Shown in pieces: positions 26,601 through 33,909 of a stretch of 54,155 nucleotides of DNA. Under the pieces are notes generated by a model. The model did no database searches and had not been told where the DNA came from. It was given only the letters and a program-made list of their open reading frames with translations. Source of the stretch: Lachnospiraceae bacterium (GTDB taxonomy: Bacteria; Bacillota; Clostridia; Lachnospirales; Lachnospiraceae); NCBI GenBank assembly GCA_017440575.1, contig JAFSGY010000057.1, positions 1 through 54,155 on the forward strand. Reading direction: 5' to 3'. The position numbers and the translations under genes are program-made. Within the stretch, counting starts at the first letter, position 1. Every line of letters starts with the position of its first letter.

Positions 26601-27500
26601 TTCGTTAGAAACTTCCTTATCATTAAGCTTTCCATCTTTTTCAAGCTTACGCATAGCCATAAGAGCAAGATCCATCAGACAAACATACTTGTCCTTTCTT
26701 CCTCGGAAAATCTCTTCTCTTGTCTCTAAATAATTCTTATAAGTAGTCTTGATAGGCTCTGTATAGTAACCATCTTCAAATGCAACATCCTTTAATTCTG
26801 TAGAGAATGTTGTATGACGGCAGTGATCAGACCAGTATGTATCAAGCACTCTGATTTCTGTGATGGAAGGATCTCTCTTCTCTTCATTCTTGAAGTAGTT
26901 CTGAATATGCTGGAAATCCTTAAAGGTCATAGCAAGACCAAAAGAATCATAAAGTTCCTTTAAATCTGCCTCAGTCTTATCTACAAATCCCTCAACAATG
27001 GCAACATCATCCGGCTCCTCAAACTTTGTAACCAAAGTCTCAGGCTTAACCATATCTGTCTCTCTGGAATCAACTGGGTTGATACAGTAAGACTTTATCT
27101 TCATGAACTCATCATCGGAAATATTACCAATTAAAAGATAAGTAACTGCTGTCTTAATAATCGGCTCTTCATCTTCCTTCAAGAATCTTACACACTGTAC
27201 CGCAGAGTCTGCTCTCTGGTCATACTGTCCAGGAAGGAATTCCACAGAAAAGCACTTTCCGTTTTCAGGAATGTCAAATGTCTCATGGAAAAGAACATCT
27301 ACAGGTGGCTCTGAAAATACACAATTACAAGCCTTCTCAAAGGTTGCGTCAGATAAATTCTCCACATCATAACGAATGAAGATTCTTACCTTCTCTAAAC
27401 CGGAAATACCAAGGTATCCCTTAATATCTTCTTCCAGCTCTCTTGCCTTAACAGCAAAGGAATCTTTTTTTTCTACGTAAATACGTTTTACATTTCCCAT
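23691..27500 (-). CDS. purL: Phosphoribosylformylglycinamidine synthase, single-chain form
   Basis: A 1269-residue enzyme for step 4 of purine synthesis, using FGAR, glutamine and ATP to give FGAM. In order: N-terminal PurS-like domain, linker, two AIRS-type ATP-binding/catalytic halves (NFKTETHNHPTEIEPFGGA; GIGGKDSMSGSF-like ASIGGKDSMSGS), and a class I glutaminase at the C-terminus with nucleophile C1110 in LGICNGFQAI after FPGGFSAGDEPDGSA. This is the large fused form found in proteobacteria and many Clostridia, unlike the PurS/PurQ/PurL set of Bacillus. No other pur genes are near. Confidence 0.97.
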   Translation of the reverse strand: MGNVKRIYVEKKDSFAVKARELEEDIKGYLGISGLEKVRIFIRYDVENLSDATFEKACNCVFSEPPVDVLFHETFDIPENGKCFSVEFLPGQYDQRADSAVQCVRFLKEDEEPIIKTAVTYLLIGNISDDEFMKIKSYCINPVDSRETDMVKPETLVTKFEEPDDVAIVEGFVDKTEADLKELYDSFGLAMTFKDFQHIQNYFKNEEKRDPSITEIRVLDTYWSDHCRHTTFSTELKDVAFEDGYYTEPIKTTYKNYLETREEIFRGRKDKYVCLMDLALMAMRKLEKDGKLNDKEVSNEINACSIVVPVEIDKEDGKGVITEEWLVNFKNETHNHPTEIEPFGGAATCLGGAIRDPLSGRTYVYQAMRVTGAADPTVPVEETMKGKLSQKKLVRGAADGYSSYGNQIGLATGYVKEIYHPNYVAKRMEIGAVMGAAPRASVIREDSDPGDIIILLGGRTGRDGCGGATGSSKVHTEASIETCGAEVQKGNAPTERKIQRLFRREEVSKLIKKCNDFGAGGVSVAIGELADGLVVDMDKVPKKYAGLDGTELAISESQERMAVVVDPKDVQEFLGYAAEENLEAVEVAVVTEEPRLVLKWRGTEIVNLSRAFLDTNGAHQETSVYVDTPVKEDNYFNKIAIEKVEDALNEGDVKAAVLAELNDLNVCSQKGLVEKFDSSIGAGSVFMPYGGKYQLTETQAMVAKLPVLKGKTDVVTMMSYGFDPYLSTWSPYHGAVYAVTESISRIVANGGDYSKIRLTFQEYFRRMTEDPARWSQPFAALLGSYDAQMGFGLASIGGKDSMSGSFNEIDVPPTLVSFAVDVAKKQDIISPELKAAGNKLVTFALKKDEFDIPVYDEVMKLYDAVHALIAKKAIVSAYALDSKGIMAAVAKMAFGNKMGVEFSNDLEANALFTNRIGDIIAEVSAEGMEALQASGVAYEVVGTVLEENAGFVYKDVTVTMDEALKAWTSKLEKVFPTKAVKAIDPIETKLYKASDIYVCKNKIAKPTVFIPVFPGTNCEYDSTKAFERAGANVVTKVFRNMTASDIRESVDEFEKAISQAQIIMFPGGFSAGDEPDGSAKFFATAFQNAKMKEAVMKLLNERDGLALGICNGFQAIIKLGLVPYGEIVGQKEDSPTLTFNTINRHISKMVYTKVVSNKSPWLQKAELGKTYVTPASHGEGRFVAPKEWIDKLFANGQVATQYADFDGNLSMDEEWNVNGSYAAIEGITSPDGRCLGKMAHVERRDDAVAMNIYGEQDMMIFESGVEYFK

Positions 27501-27534
27501 CTAATGAGTCCTCCGTAAATCTAATAATAAGATT

Positions 27535-27562
27535 ATTATATCGTTTTTATGACTTTTTTCAA
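27535..27562 (-). promoter_or_regulatory. Promoter of purL
   Basis: -35 TTGAAA (27562-27557), 16-base spacer, -10 TATAAT (27540-27535). No purine riboswitch or PurR box was recognised in the short leader. Confidence 0.7.
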
Positions 27563-27684
27563 CCGTCTAAATATACGAAAAAAAGCATAAAATCGACCTT
27601 TGTATCTACAAATTACTTTTTAAATCACTTTTTCTATGCTAAAATACCCCTATATGTGTTATCGAAAGGGGGAAAAGTCTTTCT

Positions 27685-28632
27685 ATGGAAGACCAGAAAT
27701 TTGCATTATTAATTGACAGTGATAACATCAGTGCTGACTATATCAAGATTATTTTACAAGAATTATCTAAGTACGGCACGATTACCTATAAACGAATCTA
27801 CGGGGACTGGACACGTTCCACATCGAATAAATGGAAGGATGTTCTGCTTGCCAACTCTATCAATCCAGTTCAACAGTATAGCTATACAACCGGGAAAAAC
27901 GCAACCGATTCAGCGATGATTATTGATGCTATGGATATTTTATATTCCGGACACGTAACCGGTTTCTGCCTTGCGTCCAGTGACAGCGACTTTACACGTC
28001 TTGCCATGCGTTTACGTGAATCTGGTATGTACGTCATCGGTATGGGTGAGCGAAAGACACCGGAGCCGTTCCGCTCTGCCTGTGAAAAGTTTGTATTACT
28101 TGACCTAGTTTCTAATGTGGATACACCTGCAAAGAATGCTCAGAAGGTTTCAGCGGTAGCAGCAACTGATGCCCTGACTCCATTATCAGAAATCGAGCAG
28201 GCTCTTGTAAAAATCATTACAGACAACGGAAACGATGGAACTTCTATGGATATTGGTGAACTTGGAAGCAGACTTTCGAAGATGTATCCATCTTTCGATG
28301 TGCGAAATTATGAATACACGAAATTTTCCAAGTTCTTAGAAGCTGCTGAATTTAAGAAGTCTATTTCTTTAAAATATACAGAAACAACAGTTACAGCATT
28401 TTTGCTAGATGCAGACATTACCTTAGAGGACATTCACAATGAGGTTCTTGCCATCCTAAAGCAAACAGAAAAGCATTCCATGAATGTCGGAGAATTAAAT
28501 CAGAAGCTATGCAAGAAATTTCCAGAGTTCAATATCTCCAATTATGGCTATGCCAAGCTATCTAAAATGCTCGGTGATTTCAAAGAATGTAAGCTGAGCA
28601 ATTTCGGAAAAATTATTACCTTAAAACAGTAA
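27685..28632 (+). CDS. NYN-domain putative RNase with two LOTUS/OST-HTH domains
   Basis: A 315-residue cytoplasmic protein. Residues 1-145 form a NYN/PIN-like (LabA-type) domain with acidic residues D11 and D13 (LLIDSDNIS), D75, and D100/D102 (SSDSDFTRL), the usual metal-binding set. Two LOTUS/OST-HTH repeats follow (about 165-240 and 250-315), recognisable by the parallel segments YPSFDVRNYEYTKFSKFLE and FPEFNISNYGYAKLSKML. LOTUS domains bind RNA, including G-quadruplex RNA in some proteins. An RNA-cleaving role is inferred. AAAGGGGG precedes the ATG; it is a lone gene with its own terminator. Confidence 0.85.
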   Translation: MEDQKFALLIDSDNISADYIKIILQELSKYGTITYKRIYGDWTRSTSNKWKDVLLANSINPVQQYSYTTGKNATDSAMIIDAMDILYSGHVTGFCLASSDSDFTRLAMRLRESGMYVIGMGERKTPEPFRSACEKFVLLDLVSNVDTPAKNAQKVSAVAATDALTPLSEIEQALVKIITDNGNDGTSMDIGELGSRLSKMYPSFDVRNYEYTKFSKFLEAAEFKKSISLKYTETTVTAFLLDADITLEDIHNEVLAILKQTEKHSMNVGELNQKLCKKFPEFNISNYGYAKLSKMLGDFKECKLSNFGKIITLKQ

Positions 28633-28652
28633 AAATATGTTTTATAATCATG

Positions 28653-28684
28653 AAAAAGGGATGTATCCACATACATCCCTTTTT
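28653..28684. terminator. Bidirectional terminator between NYN-LOTUS and TetR genes
   Basis: Perfect 14-bp stem AAAAAGGGATGTAT / ATACATCCCTTTTT with a 4-base loop. Confidence 0.93.
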
Positions 28685-28692
28685 AACACCAC

Positions 28693-29259
28693 TTATTCCA
28701 CTGCCAGTCCAAGTGTTCCTAATACATATTCTATTTCCTGGTTAATCTCCGTTTCTGTAATATCTCCTGTCTGCGCAGCAATACGCAAACCATCCATTAC
28801 ATACACAATATTTTTTGCAGCCACAGCCGGATTCTCACATACCATCCATTCCTCAGCAACACCATCTGCAATGAGCTTCTCAAGACCTGCTAACGTTTCT
28901 TCCCTAGTAGTTTTCGTCGCGTTTTTCTGTTCAAACAGATATTCAAAGGTTGCCGCTACCAGACTATCCTGTTGCAAAATAGTCTTCTTCTGCGCTTCCA
29001 AATATGCAAGCAACGTCTCTCCCGGTGTCAATCCATCCTCACACACAGCCGCTAGAATATCCTTATCCACATGCTCCTCCTGCAATACTGCCTCAAAAAG
29101 CGATCTCGTATCCGAAAAGTAAAGATACAAACCTCCACGGCTAATGTCACATGCCTCAACAATATCCTTCATCGTTACCTTTCTATAACCATTTTTACAG
29201 AATACCTCTTTAGCTCTCTCTACAATATATTTTTTCTTCTGTACCGACTTGTTTCCCAT
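28693..29259 (-). CDS. TetR/AcrR family transcriptional regulator
   Basis: A 188-residue protein. The N-terminal helix-turn-helix spans about residues 10-55 (FCKNGYRKVTMKDIVEACD, then ISRGGLYLYFSDTRSLF). The C-terminal ligand domain does not point to a specific inducer. It lies 34 bases after the hypothetical gene at 29294 and probably shares its transcript. No transporter gene is adjacent, so the target is unknown. Confidence 0.9.
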   Translation of the reverse strand: MGNKSVQKKKYIVERAKEVFCKNGYRKVTMKDIVEACDISRGGLYLYFSDTRSLFEAVLQEEHVDKDILAAVCEDGLTPGETLLAYLEAQKKTILQQDSLVAATFEYLFEQKNATKTTREETLAGLEKLIADGVAEEWMVCENPAVAAKNIVYVMDGLRIAAQTGDITETEINQEIEYVLGTLGLAVE

Positions 29260-29293
29260 CCTTCGTTACCATGCCTTTCCATATCAAGCCAAT

Positions 29294-29764
29294 TTATGCA
29301 TCACACTTCTCACCCTGAAACTGTTCTATCAATTCTTTCATCTTCAAAAGAACTGCTAAAAACACTCCATTTTTCACGCCTTCAGACCAAAAAGCACCCT
29401 TTACTTCTCCCTTTAACACATATTTTGATAAAATGTCACCAAGCGCTTTCATATCCTGCAAGGTACTGCCTTCAATAAACTCATGCTCATCCTTTGCAGT
29501 ATTGAGACGATACTGTGAAAAAGTATATACATAATTACGATTCATAAATACCGTCGTTTTTGCTTCACGTACAAAGCTTAATAACGTAGAATCATAAACA
29601 GGAACAGGCATTGAAGTCTCTTCTATTCCTTCCCCTTTATAAATATCTGATGTATTCTGACCATTCATCTTTTCCAGCCAGCTCACATATCTTAACAATT
29701 TTATCACGTCATCCTTATATACAATTACTACTTCCTCATTCGACAATTTTTCATTTTTTAGCAT
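29294..29764 (-). CDS. Conserved hypothetical protein (possibly DUF6508-like)
   Basis: A 156-residue soluble protein without signal or membrane segment. The C-terminal part DILSKYVLKGEVKGAFWSEG, followed by a helical segment, resembles small conserved Clostridial proteins of the DUF6508 type; that assignment is from memory and uncertain. A weak purine-rich site precedes the ATG. It lies directly upstream of the TetR gene, so it may be coregulated, and is divergent from vanZ. Confidence 0.6.
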   Translation of the reverse strand: MLKNEKLSNEEVVIVYKDDVIKLLRYVSWLEKMNGQNTSDIYKGEGIEETSMPVPVYDSTLLSFVREAKTTVFMNRNYVYTFSQYRLNTAKDEHEFIEGSTLQDMKALGDILSKYVLKGEVKGAFWSEGVKNGVFLAVLLKMKELIEQFQGEKCDA

Positions 29765-29840
29765 ACAGTCACACCCTCTCTACACGACATTCTTATTTAT
29801 ATTGTAACATGTCTGTCAGAAAAGTACACACATTTTTTGC

Positions 29841-29869
29841 TTGAGATATTGTTTTTCGGATATTATAAT
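29841..29869 (+). promoter_or_regulatory. Promoter of the VanZ gene
   Basis: -35 TTGAGA (29841-29846), 17-base spacer, -10 TATAAT (29864-29869). Confidence 0.75.
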
Positions 29870-29877
29870 ATATGTCT

Positions 29878-29923
29878 ATTCAGAGCCAAGCAAATAGACT
29901 TCATTTCGAGATTGGCTCTGAAT
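29878..29923 (+). repeat. Perfect 12-bp inverted repeat in the vanZ leader
   Basis: ATTCAGAGCCAA (29878-29889) and TTGGCTCTGAAT (29912-29923) with a 22-base loop, starting at or just after the predicted transcription start and ending about 20 bases before GGAG. It could be a 5' stabilising stem or a downstream operator. Confidence 0.65.
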
Positions 29924-29956
29924 AATTATCATAATTTACAGAATGGAGAAATCATT

Positions 29957-30490
29957 ATGACAGCTCAGTCTTTTTTTATAACCTTAGCACGTATTATCTT
30001 GAAGCCTTTATCTTTTGTTCCTGCATTAGTTATTATGTACTGCATCTATTCCTTCTCCGCACAGGATGGAACAACCAGTTCACAGCTAAGTCTTTCCGTT
30101 TCTCATAAGGTCATTCATGTGGTAGACCGCGTATTTGATTTTGGTTTAACCGAAGAACAAGTTGATAAAGGTGTCGAAAGAATACATTATTATATCCGCA
30201 AAACAGCACACTTTACGGAATATTTCATATTAGCGGTTGCTATCTCTCTTCCTCTATATGTATACGGTATTCGGGGAATATGGCTTATGCTCACTTCCTT
30301 AATTCTATGTATCGGCTTTGCCTGTCTCGATGAGTACCATCAGCTGTTCGTTTCCGGACGCGGAGCCTCGAAGAAAGACGTATTGATTGACACTTTTGGT
30401 TCTCTTACCGGAATTGTATTTACAAGAATTATTGGGTATATTTCGCGTAAATCTTTCTTTGAGCCCATCTTTAAAAAACGTTGCTTTTAA
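29957..30490 (+). CDS. VanZ family membrane protein
   Basis: A 177-residue membrane protein with about four hydrophobic helices and the VanZ-family segments RKTAHFTEYFILAV and CLDEYHQLFVSGRGAS, followed by KKDVLIDTFGSLTG. VanZ homologues are linked to teicoplanin tolerance, but most have unknown function. The ATG at 29957 follows GGAG by 8 bases; longer in-frame starts overlap the promoter. It is monocistronic. Confidence 0.85.
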   Translation: MTAQSFFITLARIILKPLSFVPALVIMYCIYSFSAQDGTTSSQLSLSVSHKVIHVVDRVFDFGLTEEQVDKGVERIHYYIRKTAHFTEYFILAVAISLPLYVYGIRGIWLMLTSLILCIGFACLDEYHQLFVSGRGASKKDVLIDTFGSLTGIVFTRIIGYISRKSFFEPIFKKRCF

Positions 30491-30546
30491 TCAATATAGT
30501 TTTATTTTAACGCAATATAGTTATATACAAATTTTAATATACAGTG

Positions 30547-30657
30547 TATTATAAATACATGTTTAGCAGAGATGCTAGACTTGCTAATTAGCAATTCCGG
30601 AAGAATTCCCCTTTTACACAAACAGGAAGCCTGATTTTATCAGGCTTCTTTGTTTTT
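30547..30657 (+). ncRNA. Structured 3' region or small RNA after vanZ, ending in a terminator
   Basis: A hairpin with a GAGA (GNRA) tetraloop (GTTTAGCA / TGCTAGAC, 30561-30580) is followed by the palindrome TTGCTAATTAGCAA (30581-30594), TTCCGGAA, and an intrinsic terminator. A -10-like TATTAT (30547-30552) lies upstream without a clear -35. It could be a vanZ 3' UTR or a separate small RNA. Confidence 0.3.
30626..30657 (+). terminator. Terminator downstream of vanZ
   Basis: 9-bp stem GAAGCCTGA / TCAGGCTTC with a 5-base loop, followed by TTTGTTTTT. Confidence 0.88.
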
Positions 30658-30680
30658 ATGTAATAGGAAATTGCTATATA

Positions 30681-30728
30681 AAAAAGATTAACGTCTACAA
30701 GTAAGCTTGTTTCTGTTAATCTTTTTTA
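30681..30728 (-). terminator. Terminator of the pectin-oligosaccharide operon
   Basis: 12-bp stem AAAAAGATTAAC / GTTAATCTTTTT with an inner ACAAG/CTTGT stem, T-rich on both exits, just after the GH112 gene. Confidence 0.85.
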
Positions 30729-30758
30729 TTATCTTTATTACAAATCAAGTACCAATCA

Positions 30759-32918
30759 TTAAATGGTCTTAATTAATGTATCAAACGCTTCCAGAGTTAC
30801 CGTTTCTACACCATACTCCGTCTTAACAGTCGTCTCCTGTGTCTTCTCTGAATTATTGATTACTACTAAGGTTCTGCTCTCTGGATAGAATGCACATTCC
30901 ATATCAGGATTATCTGTGAGATAATATCCATCTGTTGCTTCCTTACCAGCTTCCAGAATCAGATTTAACAGCATCTTGGTATTTGCATTATTTACTTCGA
31001 AGGAAGACATGTAGATTCCCTGTCCCTTACCAAATGCATTCTTAGTAAGCAATGGATTATTACCATTTGCAACAAGTACCTGTGCCTTACCATCTGTTAA
31101 ATGACACTTCTGCTTCTCTGATACAAAGGAATCCTTAACCATTACCGCCTTTGCTGCTTCTTCATCTACTTCAAAGCTCCATTGACCATGACATACTCTG
31201 TCAACAATATCCTTATCAACACCAAGAACATGTGCCATTCTGAAGTAAGAATCATATCCAGCAACCGCAGATGGCTCATTTACACCGATAAACGTTCCAC
31301 CTTCGTATACCCACTTTGTCAGAGCTTCTACTAAGTCAGCATCCTTCCATGCATCGCCACCGCTCCATGCACTTGTTGCTGCTCCGGCATTAATAATAAC
31401 ATCAACATGCTCTAAAGCACCATTCTTCACATCTTCGAAGTTTAAGAAGCTTACTTCTACTGGAAGTCCACTCAATGCTTCATTGATATGAATCAGCTCA
31501 TGCATATATGTCTCATGGAAATGACCAGAAAGTGTCCATGAACGTAAGCTTCCCCAATAATGAAGAACACCAACCTTCGTCTTACAGCAATATGGATTAC
31601 CTGCCTTATGAAGTACCTTTAAGGTTCTGAATTCATCGGAAATCTTTGCAATATAATCTACAAAATCAGGGAAATCCTGCACAAGATGCAGATATCCACC
31701 AAGTCCGATTCTATCAATTGGTGCTCTAAGAAGAGCTCTTCTTACACTATTCCAATATTTCTTTGCATCTAAGGTTGGATTACCACCCTCCATAAAGGTT
31801 GGCGCTCCACCAAGTCCTACCGGGAACAGATATGGATGTAATCTTAACTCATGCGTTTCTACATCAACACCGGAACAAAGTCTTGCTTCGTAACCAGAGA
31901 ATACACACTTAATCAATCCATCAAAACCAAATTCCTTGAACTCTGGCTTATACGGCTCGATTCCTACCCAACTGTCATCATAGAATACATATGCCTTCTT
32001 GCCATATTTATGTACGATGTCAATCAATTCCTTACCAAAATCAATAACAAAACGATTGATGAAATTCATCCAATCTGTTTTCTTCTGATTTCCAGGCATA
32101 TGAGTTACATGAAGCTTACCCTGATTAATAAAATCTTCTGCCGTAAGCTCATATCCATATTTTTCTGCAAAATCATCCAACATCTTTGGACTTACAGTAA
32201 AATCATAAGAAGCCCAGTCAGAATATAAGTGTCTGTTCTTCTCACTACTTCCCCAAATCCATACAAAGTTATAGAACATAGAGGTAAAACGAACAACTGT
32301 TGTTGTCGGGTGTGTCTCACACCAGTTTACCATCCAATCCTTCAAATACTCTCTTGTCTCAGAGTAAACTGGATCGATCTGCATAATATGCTCTTTATCC
32401 CAATTATTGGTTGTATGGTTATACATGGAAATCTCTTCCCAAATACGATAAGCCAAAAAGCTTACTGTATAATTGTGCCATGGAGTAATTCCAGCTACAT
32501 GTACCGTCTGAGAGCACTCGTCATAGCTCCATTTCGCTCTATCAACCAACTCATCTGTGGTTCTGTCATAAACCTGCCAATACTTTAAAGAAGCATTGCT
32601 GCTGTTTACTCTAAACTGCTCATCAAAAAAGTCCTCCATTAATGCAATATCTATGCTATCGCAAGCTGCAACCTTAGGAGCTGTCATCAAGAATGTCTGC
32701 TGAAGTTTATCAAGGTTCTTCTTAGCCCATTCATTATGATCTCTGATAATACAAATCGTAGAATAAATACCATAACCAGCATTTGTAATCTCATCTGAAA
32801 GAACAGTACCATCACTATCACGGATTACATCTGCTCCCCATTTATCTGCCAACTCTAATGTCAGTTTCTCAAAACCTGCCTCACCAGGCAACGTAAAACT
32901 ACCTTTTTCCACTTTCAT
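30759..32918 (-). CDS. GH112 phosphorylase, probable D-galactosyl-1,4-L-rhamnose phosphorylase
   Basis: A 719-residue family GH112 enzyme. Members phosphorolyse beta-galactosides (galacto-N-biose/lacto-N-biose or galactosyl-rhamnose) to alpha-galactose 1-phosphate. The barrel shows VVRFTSMFYNFVWIWG and YDDSWVGIEPYKPEF, where the general-acid Asp is expected in YDDSW. There is no signal peptide, so it acts inside the cell. The neighbours (GH105, AraC, importer, rhamnose mutarotase) belong to rhamnogalacturonan I use, which favours galactosyl-rhamnose as substrate over host glycans. GGGAGG precedes the ATG by 4 bases. Confidence 0.85.
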   Translation of the reverse strand: MKVEKGSFTLPGEAGFEKLTLELADKWGADVIRDSDGTVLSDEITNAGYGIYSTICIIRDHNEWAKKNLDKLQQTFLMTAPKVAACDSIDIALMEDFFDEQFRVNSSNASLKYWQVYDRTTDELVDRAKWSYDECSQTVHVAGITPWHNYTVSFLAYRIWEEISMYNHTTNNWDKEHIMQIDPVYSETREYLKDWMVNWCETHPTTTVVRFTSMFYNFVWIWGSSEKNRHLYSDWASYDFTVSPKMLDDFAEKYGYELTAEDFINQGKLHVTHMPGNQKKTDWMNFINRFVIDFGKELIDIVHKYGKKAYVFYDDSWVGIEPYKPEFKEFGFDGLIKCVFSGYEARLCSGVDVETHELRLHPYLFPVGLGGAPTFMEGGNPTLDAKKYWNSVRRALLRAPIDRIGLGGYLHLVQDFPDFVDYIAKISDEFRTLKVLHKAGNPYCCKTKVGVLHYWGSLRSWTLSGHFHETYMHELIHINEALSGLPVEVSFLNFEDVKNGALEHVDVIINAGAATSAWSGGDAWKDADLVEALTKWVYEGGTFIGVNEPSAVAGYDSYFRMAHVLGVDKDIVDRVCHGQWSFEVDEEAAKAVMVKDSFVSEKQKCHLTDGKAQVLVANGNNPLLTKNAFGKGQGIYMSSFEVNNANTKMLLNLILEAGKEATDGYYLTDNPDMECAFYPESRTLVVINNSEKTQETTVKTEYGVETVTLEAFDTLIKTI

Positions 32919-32950
32919 TTTGCCTCCCTATCGCCAAATATCTATTGGCT

Positions 32951-33907
32951 TTATGATACTTCATGCCATTCCAGCGTATCCACACGCTCCTTTAATGCGC
33001 CTGCTAATCTGGAATAAGCATCCAATTTCGCCCTCTGAAACATACTCTTATATTCACGCACAATCAGTCCCGCCAGACCAAAAGCCGTGTCTTCACTATG
33101 TTTTTGAATATCCACTACCGGAACATGATAGCGCACACCAAGCTCTCTGCATATATCAGAATCTGCTTTCACACACTCAAGCATTACTCCCTGCTTTCCT
33201 TTCTCTGCCGGTGTCACCAGAATCGGGTGAGCTCCTCGTGCTCTTGTCTCATCTATATATCGTAACAAGCTGTCACGATAAGAAGCATTCGACGCATCAT
33301 CAGGCACCTTTTCTTCCTCTCTCGAAAATTGAAGCATCAGATAATCTCCAATTTTCAAATGAGCCTGAATTAGTGCATAGTGTCCTTCTGTCTGAAACAC
33401 ACACATCGACATACCTGCATTCACATGATCAGAAACAGCCACGCCTTTTTCCACAAAGGCCGGAAATATTCTGCCCCATTCCATTAACGAAACCTCTACG
33501 TCCTGTTGCTCTGTCAGCGATTGTTTGGTAACCCCGGCATCCCCTACCGCATATAAGGTAGGACATTTTGCCTGTTTTATGGTTATCCGATGCAGCTCCA
33601 GTTCTTCACCATGAATTCTGATATCAACACTGCGCTTCTCATATAAACATTTCATACCCTCAGGAATCACATCACATACATTTAACGAAAAGCTTCCATT
33701 TATTGTCTCTCTGCCTATCATATCATGCTTATATACAAGCTTTCCGGTATCGGTATAAACTACAACTGTTCCACTTCCGGTCAGTTCCATACCAATCTCA
33801 TAATTTCCGATTCTTGGAACCTCTTCCCGGAAGCGAATCTCCTCTACCAGACAATCTGTATTCACTTTTTCATCCGTTTTTGAAAATACAAATGTCCTAG
33901 AATACAT
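32951..33907 (-). CDS. SGNH/GDSL rhamnogalacturonan acetylesterase homologue without catalytic residues
   Basis: A 318-residue protein. Residues 1-110 form a beta-rich domain; residues 115-290 match YesT/RhgT-type acetylesterases block by block. Each key block is altered: GDS is GDA (A124, codon GCC), the Asn of GHND is replaced in QFSREEEK (196-198), and the terminal D-x-x-HF reads EDTAF, with D to E272 and H to A275. Surrounding framework (GDYLMLQF, LVTP) is intact, and the frame is undamaged. It is therefore a pseudoenzyme or binding protein, not a decaying frame. It starts 2 bases after the GH105 stop, so it is probably translationally coupled. Confidence 0.75.
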   Translation of the reverse strand: MYSRTFVFSKTDEKVNTDCLVEEIRFREEVPRIGNYEIGMELTGSGTVVVYTDTGKLVYKHDMIGRETINGSFSLNVCDVIPEGMKCLYEKRSVDIRIHGEELELHRITIKQAKCPTLYAVGDAGVTKQSLTEQQDVEVSLMEWGRIFPAFVEKGVAVSDHVNAGMSMCVFQTEGHYALIQAHLKIGDYLMLQFSREEEKVPDDASNASYRDSLLRYIDETRARGAHPILVTPAEKGKQGVMLECVKADSDICRELGVRYHVPVVDIQKHSEDTAFGLAGLIVREYKSMFQRAKLDAYSRLAGALKERVDTLEWHEVS

Positions 33908-33909
33908 TT

